In this document: positions 49,260-60,560 of the stretch, piece by piece
Layout of the letters: every line of letters begins with the position of its first letter
Numbering within the stretch: position 1 is the stretch's first letter
Source of the DNA: Lepturacanthus savala
Lineage: Eukaryota > Chordata > Actinopteri > Scombriformes > Trichiuridae
Reading direction: 5' to 3'
Length of the DNA stretch: 64,000 nucleotides
Assembly: GCA_030544235.1 (NCBI GenBank)
Contig: CM060467.1
Location: forward strand, 6,496,001-6,560,000
The notes under the pieces: model-generated
Told to the model about the DNA's origin: nothing
The model's input: the letters and a program-made list of their open reading frames with translations, nothing else
Database searches by the model: none
Program-made: the position numbers and the translations under genes

Positions 49260-49670
49260 ATTTTCGTGACCACGCTTCTTCAAAGTGGAACTTAAAACTC
49301 ATTTACACGTCAACGCTCTTGAAACCGGGCCCTGAAAACCGGCAAACCCCTGGCTCCGATACCGTTCCTCATGCACACTGATCCACAACTTCTATTAAAA
49401 ACACTGTAGTGTGCTGCCAGGCCAGTAGTTGTAAATGTATCCGGTGCTCCTTATAGGAGCAGTGAGTGAAGATGTTGTTAATGTCCGACCGGCTGTGACC
49501 GGCTGCGACCGGCTGCTGCAGTGACGCTCTCTGTGGAGGAGAGGAGAGGGGGCGGGACCAGGCTCACTAGCCAATAGGAAACTCCAGGACTGACTGGCTG
49601 GTCAATGGGGCAGTTTTACTTCCCAATTATCCTCAGTGAGTATGCTATCAAAATATACTGGCAACACCGG
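49260..49670. mobile_element. Probable DNA-transposon fragment adjoining a MITE
   Basis: The block contains 'cgtcaacgctcttgaaaccg', 'ctccgataccgttcctcatg' and 'cactgtagtgtgctgcc', which resemble words of fish non-autonomous DNA transposons. It is more CpG-rich than its surroundings and ends just before the clearly bounded MITE at 49680. It carries a 10-bp tandem triplet at 49486-49515. Boundaries and family are uncertain. Confidence 0.4.
49486..49515. repeat. Three tandem copies of a GC-rich decamer
   Basis: CGACCGGCTG, TGACCGGCTG and CGACCGGCTG follow one another without gaps. A further CTGC follows. It lies inside the CpG-rich fragment just described. Confidence 0.9.
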
Positions 49671-49679
49671 TGATGTATA

Positions 49680-49967
49680 CACTGCAAAAACTGAAATCTT
49701 AACATATAATCAAACAGATAATTTAGCTTGTATCAAGTTATCTTTTTCAGATTTGGGTCAATTTGGTCATGTCTTAATAAAACTGAACATTTTCTTTAAA
49801 AAATACTGACTAAAATGGGACCTTTACGAAAAAGTAAAAATAACAATTCACTAGAATCAAGGGAAAAAATGAAATAAGCTACATCTACCAGTGGAAAAAG
49901 ACTCAATATTGGACTGATTATACCAGAAACATATTTCCACCTGTTAAAATTTCAGTTTTTTACAGTG
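49680..49967. mobile_element. MITE with CACTGCAAAAACTGAAAT terminal repeats
   Basis: The left end CACTGCAAAAACTGAAAT starts at 49680; the right end is its near-perfect inverted match ATTTCAGTTTTTTACAGTG ending at 49967 (one C/T difference and one extra T). The whole element is 288 bp and contains no coding capacity. Elements starting CACTGCAAAAA are abundant in fish genomes. I do not assign a superfamily, and no convincing target-site duplication is visible in the flanks. Confidence 0.82.
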
Positions 49968-50639
49968 GAAGCTGGGCTAGTGTCCAGCCAAAGACTTGAT
50001 GGGGTAAGATGAGACAAAGAGAAACACAAAGTCAGGAGAAAGGTGCAGAAGGACGGTGAGAAGCATAGGAGAAACTCCTTCAGCGAAGCTCCAGCATCCT
50101 CATTATACTGAGAGCTGCATCTTCTTATGAGTGTACTCTTTATCTACTTATCTCTTCCTCTTTGTTCTGCAGTCCACGGCTCATAACACCTTTTAATCTG
50201 TGTGTGTATGGAAGGAGGGGGCTAGAACGCATGCTTGTGTGTCTGTGCGAGTATGCCTTATTAGTGCTGAACCTCTGGATGGGAAATTAATAGAAAAAAA
50301 ATGTGCAGATTAGCTCCATGTGTAAGCTATTTGGTTTTTAGGGAAATTAGGCCTGATGGATTTAACTGATGCGGACGATTAGTCCCTCATTATCTAAACC
50401 CTTTATCTCAACCTTGCTAGTCAAAGCAGCCTATTTGTCTACTAACATCTCCTAGCTACCTGGTAGTTTAATGACAGGGTGCGTTGGGTTAATTAACTAA
50501 AGAGTGTAATCTCATTTACCAAACAACTATGATGTTTTTTTAAAGATGTGTTGTTATTGTGTTGTTTTTTGCTCATGTTTGTGGACTTATGTGCGTTGTT
50601 GAACGTGTGCTAATTTGCATCGTGTTTATTTCGTGTATC

Positions 50640-51570
50640 ACCAATTTGTCTCACAGCCACTTTGTAGGAGGTACTTAGCAGTCCAGTCGATCTGACACAG
50701 AAAACAAAAGTTAGCTTCACTCAATACACTGCAGCCAGTTTTGTGGTTGTGAACTTCCCCCCCTCCCTCCCCATCAGTGGTGGCCCTAGACCCATTTAGA
50801 CTCCCAGAGGAAAAGCCAAGTTAACGCCTCCACTCCCCCACGATCAGCTAATGAGAGGGGGCATGCACCACCACAATCCTCCTCTCTCTCTCTCCCACTC
50901 AGGGTGGAATCGATCCTTGATGTCAAAGGCCTAACATTTCTGGCCTACTCAGCCTGGACTCCTGCAACCAACCCCCCTGCCAGCGGAGCCAAATTAGCAG
51001 ACCTTCAACACATCAGGTTCTAAATAAGATAAAGGTTATTCTGAGCCCCCTTCTTTCTCTGTGTACTTTCTGGTCCAACCACCTTCTTACCTCCTGCTTC
51101 TAAATAATTATACCGCACTCCAAGGAACACTTGATATTGAACCTGAGGTGTACTGCAAGGAACCTTTTGCTGTCATTCGAGTGCCATTGATACTGTAGCA
51201 CAGGATACAGCTGACACAGCCTTTGTTATTTCCAAAACTCTGTTAATAATCTATGATCTCCTTGTGCTCCTCACCCCTTTAATGGTTGCCGGCTGTTTAC
51301 ATAAATCGCCGCCGCCGCAAAAAGGCATGCTGCGAAATGTTCAAAAGTATTTTAGCCCTCTGAAGACATGATAAAAATGGTATTTATTATTTGGATGGTA
51401 TCTGGGGCTCTGTTTATGCATTTCATATTCATTTTCCTTGCCCAGCTATGGAAAGGCATTTGACTGGCACAAATACATTATTCTATCTGTGTGTTATGTC
51501 CCATGGGGCTGTTAATTATTTGTTTTTCTTGAGTGGGGAAATTTAAAGGAAAGACATCACAAGTCTAACA
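50640..51570. promoter_or_regulatory. Candidate CNE block with FOX site and GCC triplets
   Basis: A long stretch of unique sequence with TGTTTACATAAAT (forkhead TGTTTAC at 51294-51300) immediately followed by a CGCCGCCGCCGC patch (51307-51317). Further AT-rich words (TTTATGCATTTC at 51415-51426) and TTAATTATTTG near 51511 follow. The octamer at 50613 sits just upstream. The texture is that of a deeply conserved enhancer region; untested. Confidence 0.38.
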
Positions 51571-52652
51571 CCCGAGGATGATGTCTGCTTTTTAATTTTT
51601 TTTCTTTAATTTTTTGCTTGCCTTTATGCTTTCTCTTTACTTGTGTCTCTCATGTCTGCATGTGCTCAAAGGAAATCAAACCATGATACAGTTGAATATA
51701 TTAATTAAACGCAAAGTTGATAAACAAGACTTTTATGATTGGAGGGCTTTCAGTTTACATTATTTTAGGTCAGTCTGCAGTGTTATCATTTGTCAATGCC
51801 AAGAAATCTGAGTTTTACCAAGAGTCTTCATATCATCACCCTATTAAAATAATGGCCAATGCATTTTTTGATGAAAGTGAGTTTTTGGCCTAAATAATCT
51901 CTTAATGATTCTTGCCACGTCTGTTAAAATCACCTTAATCCTTAGTTGAAAGGATCATCCTTAGGCCATTTTAGGATAAAATGCCTTGACTTGGACAATT
52001 TAACAAGCTTCCATGATGGCTGCTTCAAGAAGCAAGAGAATCTACTGCAGAAGAAGCTCTGAACACGATTCTTGAATCAATTTCTACTGGTTCATGATAA
52101 GATTCATTATCATAAAGGCTATAATGTTATATAAGTGACACACTTTATGTATGTCCACAGTCATCCACTGTCAAGGCCTTTTTGATTGTAATGATTCATA
52201 AATATAATATTCTCTGCATTTGATAGTTTTTTTTTCTTTTTTTGTGTGTGTTTTCCCAAAAACTACAATAAATGACTTAGGCCTTTATTTTAATAGATTG
52301 ATGATATGAAAATTCTTCATGTTGAAGACAAAATACGCATGAAAATGTGAGATAAATCAATCTATTTTGCAATTTATTCTTCTAATGTAATGAATTCTCG
52401 AGAAAATTGAGATCTGTATTTCGCTGTCAGGACCATTTTGGGTGAGGGATGATTGACATTTTGCTCTGGCTGACAACCACTGAGTTGACTGGTCATATTT
52501 GCTCCATCACTTGACAGACTGTGGAGCAGATTATGATTTTTGTGGAATACATGCAAATGTGCACTTTAGCTGGGACGAAGACAAGGACTAACACTGAAGC
52601 CAAAGAGTGACTGTCACCTTTACTTTGTAATCCAATGACAACACAGTTTTGT

Positions 52653-52685
52653 TTTTTTTTGTTTTTTTTTGGGGGGGGGGGGGGG
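52653..52685. repeat. T9-G-T9-type run followed by G15
   Basis: Two T-runs separated by one G are followed by an uninterrupted run of 15 G (52671-52685). A long G homopolymer is G4-capable and often assembly-unstable. Confidence 0.92.
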
Positions 52686-52829
52686 TTCCCAAGATAAAAG
52701 AAAGAACTTATCAAAAATGTTATTTTCTAAACATACAACTCCCAATACACATGCATGAACATAGATGCACTTGCCATTCCCTTTTTTTCTTGTACGATAT
52801 CTCCATTGACGTTGTTGTAAATGATATTA

Positions 52830-53130
52830 GGTGCAGCAATTTTTGAGCTGCGGGAGCCGCTGTTAAAACAGCGCTTGTTCTTTCATCCACCAAGGTTGGG
52901 ATGTAAAAAAAAAGGAGAGAAGAATCTTCAATTTAGTGAGCACAACCCGAGTCATTATTAGAAATGACAGTTGAACCTGATGAAATTGTATTCCCAATTG
53001 GAAAACCAAATTGCTATCAGGCCGACATGAATTCCTTGTGCTAGGACCATGCTAATTCTGCGTCAAAACATCGGTAAATGTATTTAAAAGCCATAATAAC
53101 GTATTACCATGCAGCCCTCCTCCGCCCTCA
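52830..53130. promoter_or_regulatory. Candidate conserved non-coding element
   Basis: Unique sequence with GAGCTGCGGGAGCCGCTGTT (52846-52865), CCCAATTGG (52993-53001, palindromic CAATTG) and GCTAATTCTGCG words near 53051. No repeat signature. Enhancer reading is an inference. Confidence 0.33.
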
Positions 53131-53546
53131 TACGTAGACCCTATTAATCTGGAACTTCGATTTGCATGTAAATGTGGTCAACTTTCATATCATCAAAATA
53201 CATGAGTCCTACACCATCAGCAAGCCAGGAGGCCATGTTTGTGTGTGTGTGTACGTGGAAAAGGGGCTGCAAGCTTGGGTGTGAATCTACGCATGTGTTT
53301 GTACATGCACATGCAAATACAGATTTATATAGGTTTGCACCTGAGACTCTACTGTATCTAAGCAGACTATTGCAGATGTGTGTCGGGGGGAGACGTAGTT
53401 TGTGGTTGAAATAATTCACTGAGGTTTGATGTGCAATTACTGGCATACATATAAAAGGATTTCAGGGAGGTCAGACTAGTGGGGCAGGAAGAGTGAAGAG
53501 ATATGAAGAGTTAAAGAGAAAAAAAAACAATATCACAAGTGTGTGT

Positions 53547-53548
<2 letters not shown>

Positions 53549-53627
<79 letters not shown>
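53549..53627. repeat. (GT)n microsatellite, about 39 units
   Basis: Uninterrupted GT alternation, the longest GT array in the window. It yields the Cys-Val and His-Thr repeat frames on both strands. Confidence 0.98.
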
Positions 53628-53629
<2 letters not shown>

Positions 53630-53743
53630 CAGTGTATGTTCTAGTATATTTGTCTATGTCAGTAAAGCAACATGGGCCAGTATGACTTGATGATACCCTG
53701 TACATTTTTTCTTGTAAAGAATTATTGTTATGATCAGTGCTTC

Positions 53744-54060
53744 TTAAGGGTCCCATATTGCTCACTTTTCCTGGGTTTTATATGAAACTTTTTGCCTAAA
53801 AAAATCATCTCAAGGCATTTGTACATCCTTCACCTCTATCAAGTTTCTCCCTGGAGCTCTAGAAAGAAATATATTTAATATTAATGAGACTCTCCTCCGA
53901 TTAAGTTAATGGGTGATGATTGTTGTGACATCATGACTTAATGGAAGTCCTGATGACTTATCAGGACTTATTATGACCTGGCACAGTTTTTCAAAGTTGA
54001 GTTTTGAAACGTTATTATTAGAAACACAAATACATGAATAAAAGCAAGGGTTTCTGTGCC
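53744..54060 (+). mobile_element. TTAA-type MITE remnant, 3' end not found
   Basis: The left end TTAAGGGTCCCATATTGCTC (53744-53763) resembles the start of abundant fish MITEs that begin TTAAAGGTCCCATATTATGC. The following 'cctgggttttatatgaaact' stretch and 'cctggcacagtttttcaaag' (53978-53997) fit a related subfamily. No opposite terminal repeat is visible. It contains a 9-bp-arm hairpin at 53945-53969. Confidence 0.55.
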
Positions 54061-54795
54061 TGTATATCTCTCTGACTGTTTGTCAGATCAACCTCAGCTT
54101 TCAGATAGATCGCATATGGCACGATGGTGTGTATCCTTTTTTTGTAGAACTTTTTGGATAGTAATTAAAATATCATCATTATCATCTTTAAAAGTAAAAT
54201 CCCATTGGCTTATGTATGCCAGAGCTATCCTGCAGCAGCACTTTCCTTATAGTGTAAAGCTCCATATCATAGCACTCCTCCTTATGTCGATTTCCAGCAC
54301 TTTCTTTTCTTCCTGCGCCGATTGTGCAGCCAGCGTACAGAAAGTATTGTAACGTCTATCACAACAACATGCTAAGATGTTAGACAATTTCGCTGGTCAT
54401 GTTCACAAAGTCTCAGGAAATCCCAGCACTATCAGCTAACAGAAGAGAATCTGGGCGTAAACTCATTTATTTATAACACATATATAACAGTAACATGACC
54501 AGGTCATTACAGTATACAGTTAACGTAAGTAAGAGATTTATCATAAATCCGGTTTTACTTGGCTTATCAACACAATTTCAAAACACATATGTACATACCC
54601 TACCCCTTGTGAGATCCTATGAGCATTAATTAGTCTCAATTACAGCATCAAATAGAATAAAGATGCCTTTAATCACATTATTAGCTTGAGAAAATCATGT
54701 TTGCTAAGACTTTACATTGAAATCGAGCCTCAACAATGAGAAAGAACGGCCCAAGTTAAATGGATTTACTTCATTTTACGTCATCGTAAATCAAT
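54061..54795. other. Gene-free stretch
   Basis: No gene and no clear repeat. A 98-codon frame at 54056-54352 has no recognisable domain. Confidence 0.75.
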
Positions 54796-54895
54796 TGTTT
54801 TTACTGCCTTACTTGTGTCTTGATGATTTTAAGGTTTTGTGTAAAGCACTTTGAATTACCTTGTTGAAATGTGCTATACAAATAAACCTGCCTTG
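54796..54895 (+). mobile_element. L2-clade-like LINE/SINE 3' tail, second copy
   Basis: The tail reads GTGTAAAGCACTTTGAATTA followed by CTTGTTGAAATGTGCTATAC and an AATAAA at 54881-54886. It matches the tail at 45318-45376 in order and spacing, differing at scattered positions. The upstream 'actgccttacttgtgtcttg' is also as expected. Truncated, no ORF. Confidence 0.7.
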
Positions 54896-57730
54896 CATAG
54901 TACAGGTTAACAGGTCACAACATTAAACTTTAAAGCATAGTGTTAAATTAGTCAATATAAAGCTGCCATACCACAGCCTCTAATGGCACCGATCTACATT
55001 TTAAATATCCCACAATACTGGTATATGGTAACAGAAAGAAAAAAACAAATTCACATTCTCATGTTCCCACATGACCAACACTCCAAACAAAGTGCATATG
55101 ATGAGATGATGCAACTGAACGTTATCTCATGAAAATGAATGTGTGAGGGGGTTGGCAAGGACAAGCAGAATTAGGAGGCATGGGTGGGACGGTAGAAAGG
55201 ATCAAGGGACGGTGAAAGATATGAGGGGAAGGAAAAAAAATGTGAGGAAGAGACAGTGAAAGGGTCTATCTGGGTCGGGGAAGGGGGGGGGGGTTGTGGG
55301 GGGGTGATGGAGGTGCTGTGCAGGATGCCGTAATTGGTCCCTCTATCCATAGATTCATCACTATTTCATATGCTGTTTAACCTTTATTAGACTAACTTAC
55401 CTCAGGGCCCTACAGCTGTTTGATACAGGAAGGACAGGATGATTCATTCCACAGCGCTCCCCTGCATTCCTCCGCCTGATCTCTGCTCACAGGCAATAGT
55501 GTTGTCAACAAATACAAAGACAGATACAACATGACATACATGACAAACAAGGTACAACATTTCTAACCAGCTTTAGATGTGCCTATATTAGAAATAAAAG
55601 CGTTATTTTGAAATTAAAGTTGATAAAACTGCATTCCTATATGTCTATCCTCATGTCTTGAGGATTTCATCCTCTCCATAGGTTTCTTGTTATATCCCAC
55701 AGCATAGGCAACAGAGAAGGGATGTTGACGGAAAAGATAGGCCAGGGAGAAAAAGGGGAAGAGTAGAGAGAGAGAGGAAGAGAGAGAGAGAAGAACACTC
55801 ACTAAGGAGGCTACTTTCCATCATTATACCGTAAAATAGCATTTGATTGGCTGCACAGTGGCAGGGGCCCCTGGTGGCTGCAGCTCTGTTGTCGAGCTAA
55901 GGAGGGAAACACAGGGCTTTTCACTTTTTCTGTCAAAACTAGCTTTGCCCAAATGGTATCATTTTAAATGCCATGACAGTGGAAGGTGGAAGGGAGTGTG
56001 ATGGGCCTAAGGGTATACATAGACCCCATATGCTGGTGACACTGATACAAGTGTAATTCTAGACTATTAGAGTGACATGGGAGATCCTCCCAACCCCAGC
56101 CGTGCACACACACATACGCACACAAAACACAGAACAAGAATCAGCTGCGGTGGTGCGGGGGGTATGTGGAACAGGCTGTCGTGCCATGAAAATTTAAGAA
56201 ATGTTTTAACCTGGCCTTTGCCTGATCCCCTCCTCCTTTGAATATTTCATAATGCCAAAATGATTTATTAACTTGAGACAGGTACAGCTCAGTAGGGCCA
56301 GGTAGAGCCACAGGGACAACAGCAGGGTAAGACCCACAGGGTACCGCATCGATCAAAAGACACAGGGAAAAGAGTGATTTCTACTATTTTAACAGCAGAT
56401 GTTTTCTTTAAATAATGCTTCTCTAGTTTTTGATGGAAGTAGATGGAAGAGGAAAGAAGCGAGCCATGTTTTTTGGTTTTAAATGAATGTTCCCTCTATA
56501 GTAAGTGAAGGAAAAGCGCATTCGCATGTAGAACAGGAAAAAAAAATCATCTAAAAACTGTCGGTCTTGCAAAACATTTTAAAAAATGTCTCTTAGCCTA
56601 AATATTGTTTTAAAGCATGTCCTTTCTCCTACCTTACTCCTACACTATTAATGATATACTGAGATAAGAATAATTAATATAGAAACAATAAAAAGAGACA
56701 AAAATAATAACATGATATGAATGATGAGAACCTCTGTAAGAAAAAAAAAAATGTGCACAAACACAGCATGTTGATTCATTTGTTGCCTGCTACTTAATTG
56801 CCTTTCAGGTAATAGCTAATGTTTATGATGTAGAGAAGTGTACACAAAACTGTCTGCTAATATTTACTTAGAATTCCATCTCTTTTTATGGGTCCTGATT
56901 GGCAGAGACAGCGTTTGGCCAACAGTGTCACAAAGGTCACCGAGCAAGGGAGGGCTGGGAAGTGAAATATGGCGAGCGGACACTCAATAGCTCCATGTCG
57001 ATGAAAGAGGAAGGGAAGACGAAAGGGATGAGATGGAGGATATGATGGTCAGAAGCGAACATGCGAAGAAGGAGAACAGGAATAAAGAGGAACAGAATGA
57101 AGCAAAAGAGAAATTACACAACGAAAGAAAGATATATAAAACTGCAGATAAATGAGACAGAAAGTGAGAACCGTCGAAACGGACAGCAAGCGAGGGAGCA
57201 GTGAAGCAGATAGGGCCCATGGGAGCCAGTGAGAGAACAAAAGCGGCCCTTCTGCTAATTGACTGCAGAATTAGCCCCATCTCCCCCAGTGGGACTGCGG
57301 CGAGGCAGTGGCAGATGGAGGCAGACTGGACACCAGAGCAGAAAAAAGGCCTGCAAAACCTGCCGTGAAGCTGCACCCAATTGTGGGTCACAACACTGCA
57401 ACACGTTCCTTGTTTAACAGGACACGGCCGTGCACAGAGAAAGGACTGAGAGGGCTGGGGGGAGGGATTAAAAAGGTCAAAAGAGGAGGTTGGGACTTGC
57501 TGGATGAGGGAGAGAGAGAATGAATCAGGGGAGAAAGGAAAGAAGTCTAGATGCAGAGTAGCTGTAGAATATATAATAAGAGCTCACATATTGGAAATTA
57601 TATCAGGTGAAATGTAAAAAAAAAAGGTTGAAATATGTACATAGGCCAATATAAATGTATTGGGCATTTCAGGACAATAATCAATTCAATGTGATGGATG
57701 CACCACAGCTAAGACTGATGAATCGAAACT
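54896..57730. other. Gene-free interval, purine-rich segments
   Basis: No gene is supported. Purine-rich tracts lie at 55180-55310 (including a G4-capable run at 55272-55304), 55740-55800 and 56995-57235. The 135-codon minus frame at 56984-57391 translates a purine-rich tract and is rejected. The 56860-57310 part is moderately CNE-like but low-complexity. Confidence 0.78.
55272..55304 (+). repeat. G-rich tract (G4-capable)
   Basis: G-runs of 3, 4, 11 and 7 residues are separated by 1-4 nt, sufficient for a G-quadruplex on the plus strand. Confidence 0.85.
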
Positions 57731-58017
57731 AGAGCTAAAATGATTATTTTAAATCAGTAAATCAATAAAGATTAATTGTCTAATCTATCTGACTTTTAAA
57801 ATTAAAAAAAGCTTCCCAGATATAAAAATGTACTGTTTTTCTTAGTCTTCCTATAAGCTTTCTATATTTGGGGTTTGTACCTTTGGTTGCACAAAATTTT
57901 AATATTCCCACTTGGGCTCTTGCAAAATTGATTTTCCCCCCTTTTTTCAGTTATTTTATAGTCCAGATAATGAATCAATCAATGGAGAAAATAATCAGCA
58001 GAACTAATCAATTATAT
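57731..58017 (+). mobile_element. Diverged fish 'aaaataatcg'-type MITE
   Basis: The order of words, GCTAAAATGATTATTTTAAA, ATCTTTGGGTTT-like 'tatttggggtttgtaccttt', 'cacttgggctcttgcaaaat', 'tcagttattttatagtccag', and 'ggagaaaataatcagcagaa', follows a very common fish hAT-type MITE. That MITE begins 'gctaaaatgattagtcgatt' and ends 'ggagaaaataatcggcagat'. This copy is strongly diverged and its outermost ends are unclear. Confidence 0.8.
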
Positions 58018-58900
58018 CAAACAAACTGTTCTTCTGCTACAATTGTATGCCACTATTTATAGTATGATGTTAGTTCCCACTATCAAACTTTTGCCATAAG
58101 CTAACAGCATTTAGCCAAAGAATTGCATATATTTGAAGAAGTAACTACTTTATTTATAGTATAGTAATATTGTAAAATATAGAAGGAATGGTGCACTTTG
58201 GAACTGTGTGTTCTATTTTTAACTCAATGCCACTCAAATTATATTTCAGGGAGCACTGGTATGATTTTGTCAAAACTGGAGGGATGATGTGTTTGTCACA
58301 CATTTGATGTTTGTATTTTATTCATTTTGAAAAGTATATTTTACATTCAACTAAACTCATGACTCAAACTTTGTTTTTAATGTGGAGCAAATAATTTGGT
58401 GTCGATATTAGATATGTTATACTTTATTGGCTATGGACTGTTTTCATAAAGAAATTAATTCAGAGTCACAAATTATTTATAAAGTCACCTTTTTGTGAAG
58501 TTTCAGAACTTAAATAAGTTACTAAAATTTGAATCAATAACTCCCCTGATGCCAGATTCCAAAAAGATTCTAAAAGGATGAATGACAGCAGTACACACAC
58601 ACACATACACACACACACTCACCATACCACCCTGCATAACCAAGTAGCTACTGTTACTATGAAGTTGAATTACATAGCTCAAAGCACTTTTTTTAAAGTG
58701 CCAAAAGCAGCCATTCCTCTTTCTAGGGATTACTCTGAGGAATGTATTTACAGTTTATTTCTCTCATATAAAGGCTGTATGGAAATCAGAGGACTACAGA
58801 CACCACTCATAGGCTGTTTTGAAATTCAAAAAAGGTGGGGAGTAAAACTATATTGTCCTTTTGAGGATGCAGGAGGATGCTTTCCATTCTGCGCTGCACC
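58018..58900. other. Gene-free stretch with short CA array
   Basis: A+T-rich unique sequence. A (CA)n array lies at 58593-58619 and seeds a chance 108-codon frame starting at 58578. Confidence 0.78.
58593..58619. repeat. (AC)n microsatellite, short
   Basis: AC dinucleotides with one ATAC interruption. Confidence 0.9.
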
Positions 58901-58929
58901 ATGACTGTCATAGTAATCTGATATGACAA

Positions 58930-59660
58930 ATTCACATACAGTGGATTAGCTGCCGGTGGTGAAAGCCAGAGCGGTTAATATTTGTTGATGTTGCTTTTAT
59001 CCAGCAGGTCTGGTGTCCCTGGGCTGTAGTTACCCTGGCGATGAGGAAAGAGAAGGAGAGGGAAGGAAAAGAGGAAAGGAAAGGATACTTTTTTTTTTTT
59101 TCTGGCTATACCGGGAAGAGTAAAAAAAAGAAAAAAAATCCCAGGGCCACTGGGCCTGCTCATCACTTTGTATGCTGTCAAAATCTTTGATGTTCCCCGA
59201 CTCTTGATGTCGGGGGCTATGAAAAATGCTTAGCTCAATTTAAGCCTCTCGCAAAAAAGGGCTAACAACTGTAATTAAATCATTAAATTCTTGTCTACGC
59301 TTCACAGAGCATAGAGAAAATTAACTTCCCACCAACCTCATTTTCTACTTGAACATGAAATAATGATTTTTTTTTCTCAAGCTCATATAATTACAAAGCT
59401 AACATCTGATAGAGTCAGCATCCAGGGGGGATTATCACATGCATGAGTATTAGACCTCATTACCAGCTTGACTGCAAAATTATTACATCTTGTAATTGGA
59501 TGGTGAGATTTATACACAGATTGGCCGGGTTTCTGTAAGATTGTAATTACAAGCTTCATTGGTTTGCTACTTATCGGAACTTCACAGAGAAAACAACTGG
59601 TAAAATGAAATGAGCATTTCATTAACCTATCGCCTTATCAGGGGAAAAACCTGTGTAACG
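58930..59660. promoter_or_regulatory. Strong CNE candidate, homeodomain-rich
   Basis: Within 290 bp there are TAATTA cores at 59272-59277 and 59388-59393, TAATTG at 59493-59498 and a perfect 12-bp palindrome TTGTAATTACAA at 59541-59552. A GGATTA core lies near 59428. A purine-rich low-complexity part (59040-59145) interrupts the left section. The paired homeodomain palindrome is of the kind bound by paired-class dimers. Enhancer role is inferred. Confidence 0.45.
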
Positions 59661-60155
59661 TTCATGTATGCATTAACATACATAGGATCATTCATTCTGC
59701 CGCCAGATAGCCTGGGCTGGAGTTCTATTTTTTTCTTCCCTCTCTCTCTCTCGGCAATGAGGGTGGAGGGTTGAGGGAAAGAGGGTAGCGGCGGTGCGGG
59801 TTTGATTGCAGCCGGGGTAGCAGGGGAGGAGGTCGGTGGCAATATTCATTCATTTTCACAGAGTTTATTTAACCTTCATAATCCTGTGTTGATGGGGAAT
59901 GAAGGGAAAAGGGACACGGGGGGTGGGGGGAAGAGATGGAGGGGGGGGAAGGAGAAAGGGAGGGTTGCAAAGGGTGAGGGGAAGAGGGAAAAAAAATAAT
60001 AAATTAGTTGTCTAACGTTACAAGGGATGAACTCAATATATCTATTACTTAAAGACTAACTGACTGTGAAAGTGCTCATTTCACGAGAGACGAGGCAGCG
60101 AGCTGGCGGGTACTCATGGGGCTCTGAGGTGGCTGCAGTTCCCCTCCTTTCTCCC

Positions 60156-60185
60156 CCTCTCTCACTCTCTCTCTCTCTCTCTCTC
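60156..60185. repeat. (CT)n microsatellite, short
   Basis: CT dinucleotides with one CTCA interruption, followed by C-rich sequence. Confidence 0.9.
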
Positions 60186-60378
60186 ATCCCCCCCCACCCA
60201 CCCCCTCTCCCAGCTTTGATGTTTCCCCTTTCACTGTTAACAAACTCTGGCCGTGTTCCCCTCTTGCTCAAACACAACGGCAGGTGCAGATTGGATGCCC
60301 ACCTAAATAACCTCCTCGCACAATGACACCAGGGGATCGATCCAGATTTTGATGGGTGCCGCTGCTCATACAAAAGAA

Positions 60379-60429
60379 GTGTGTGCATGTGTGTGTGTGT
60401 GTGCCTGTTTGCGTGTGTGTGTGTGTGTT
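60379..60429. repeat. (GT)n microsatellite, interrupted
   Basis: GT dinucleotides with GCAT and CCTGTTTGC interruptions. Confidence 0.93.
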
Positions 60430-60560
60430 AAGACAGGGCGAGCGGAAAACAAATGGGGACAAGCAGGACGGAACAGAAAAAAAAGAAGGCGGAAAAGGGG
60501 GTAACGGGAGTGATAGAGGGGCAGGGTGAGGGGGGAGTTTTTTTGGGGGGGAAGTATCAA

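Larger units (their letters stand above)
49968..53743. other. Gene-free interval with CNE-like blocks and GT array
   Basis: No gene is supported. It holds the CNE candidates at 50640-51570 and 52830-53130, octamers at 50613, 52551, 53160 and 53311, a T/G homopolymer junction at 52653-52685 and a long GT array at 53549-53627. Confidence 0.8.
59661..60560. other. Strand-asymmetric purine/pyrimidine segment
   Basis: This segment alternates strongly purine-rich stretches (59894-59995, 60497-60551) with a pyrimidine-rich one (60141-60211). G-runs on the plus strand at 59894-59964 and C-runs at 60188-60211 make both strands G4-capable. Frames on both strands here (60-110 codons, poly-Ser/Leu or Arg/Glu) are composition artefacts. 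A (CT)n array at 60156-60185 and a GT array at 60379-60429 are included. Confidence 0.8.

Noticed and set aside
53493..53765. Cys-Val and His-Thr repeat frames
   Set aside because: Artefacts of the GT microsatellite at 53549-53627.
56984..57391. 135-codon minus-strand frame rich in Ser, Leu and Phe
   Set aside because: It is the complement of a purine-rich tract; composition alone keeps stops rare. No domain or splice context.
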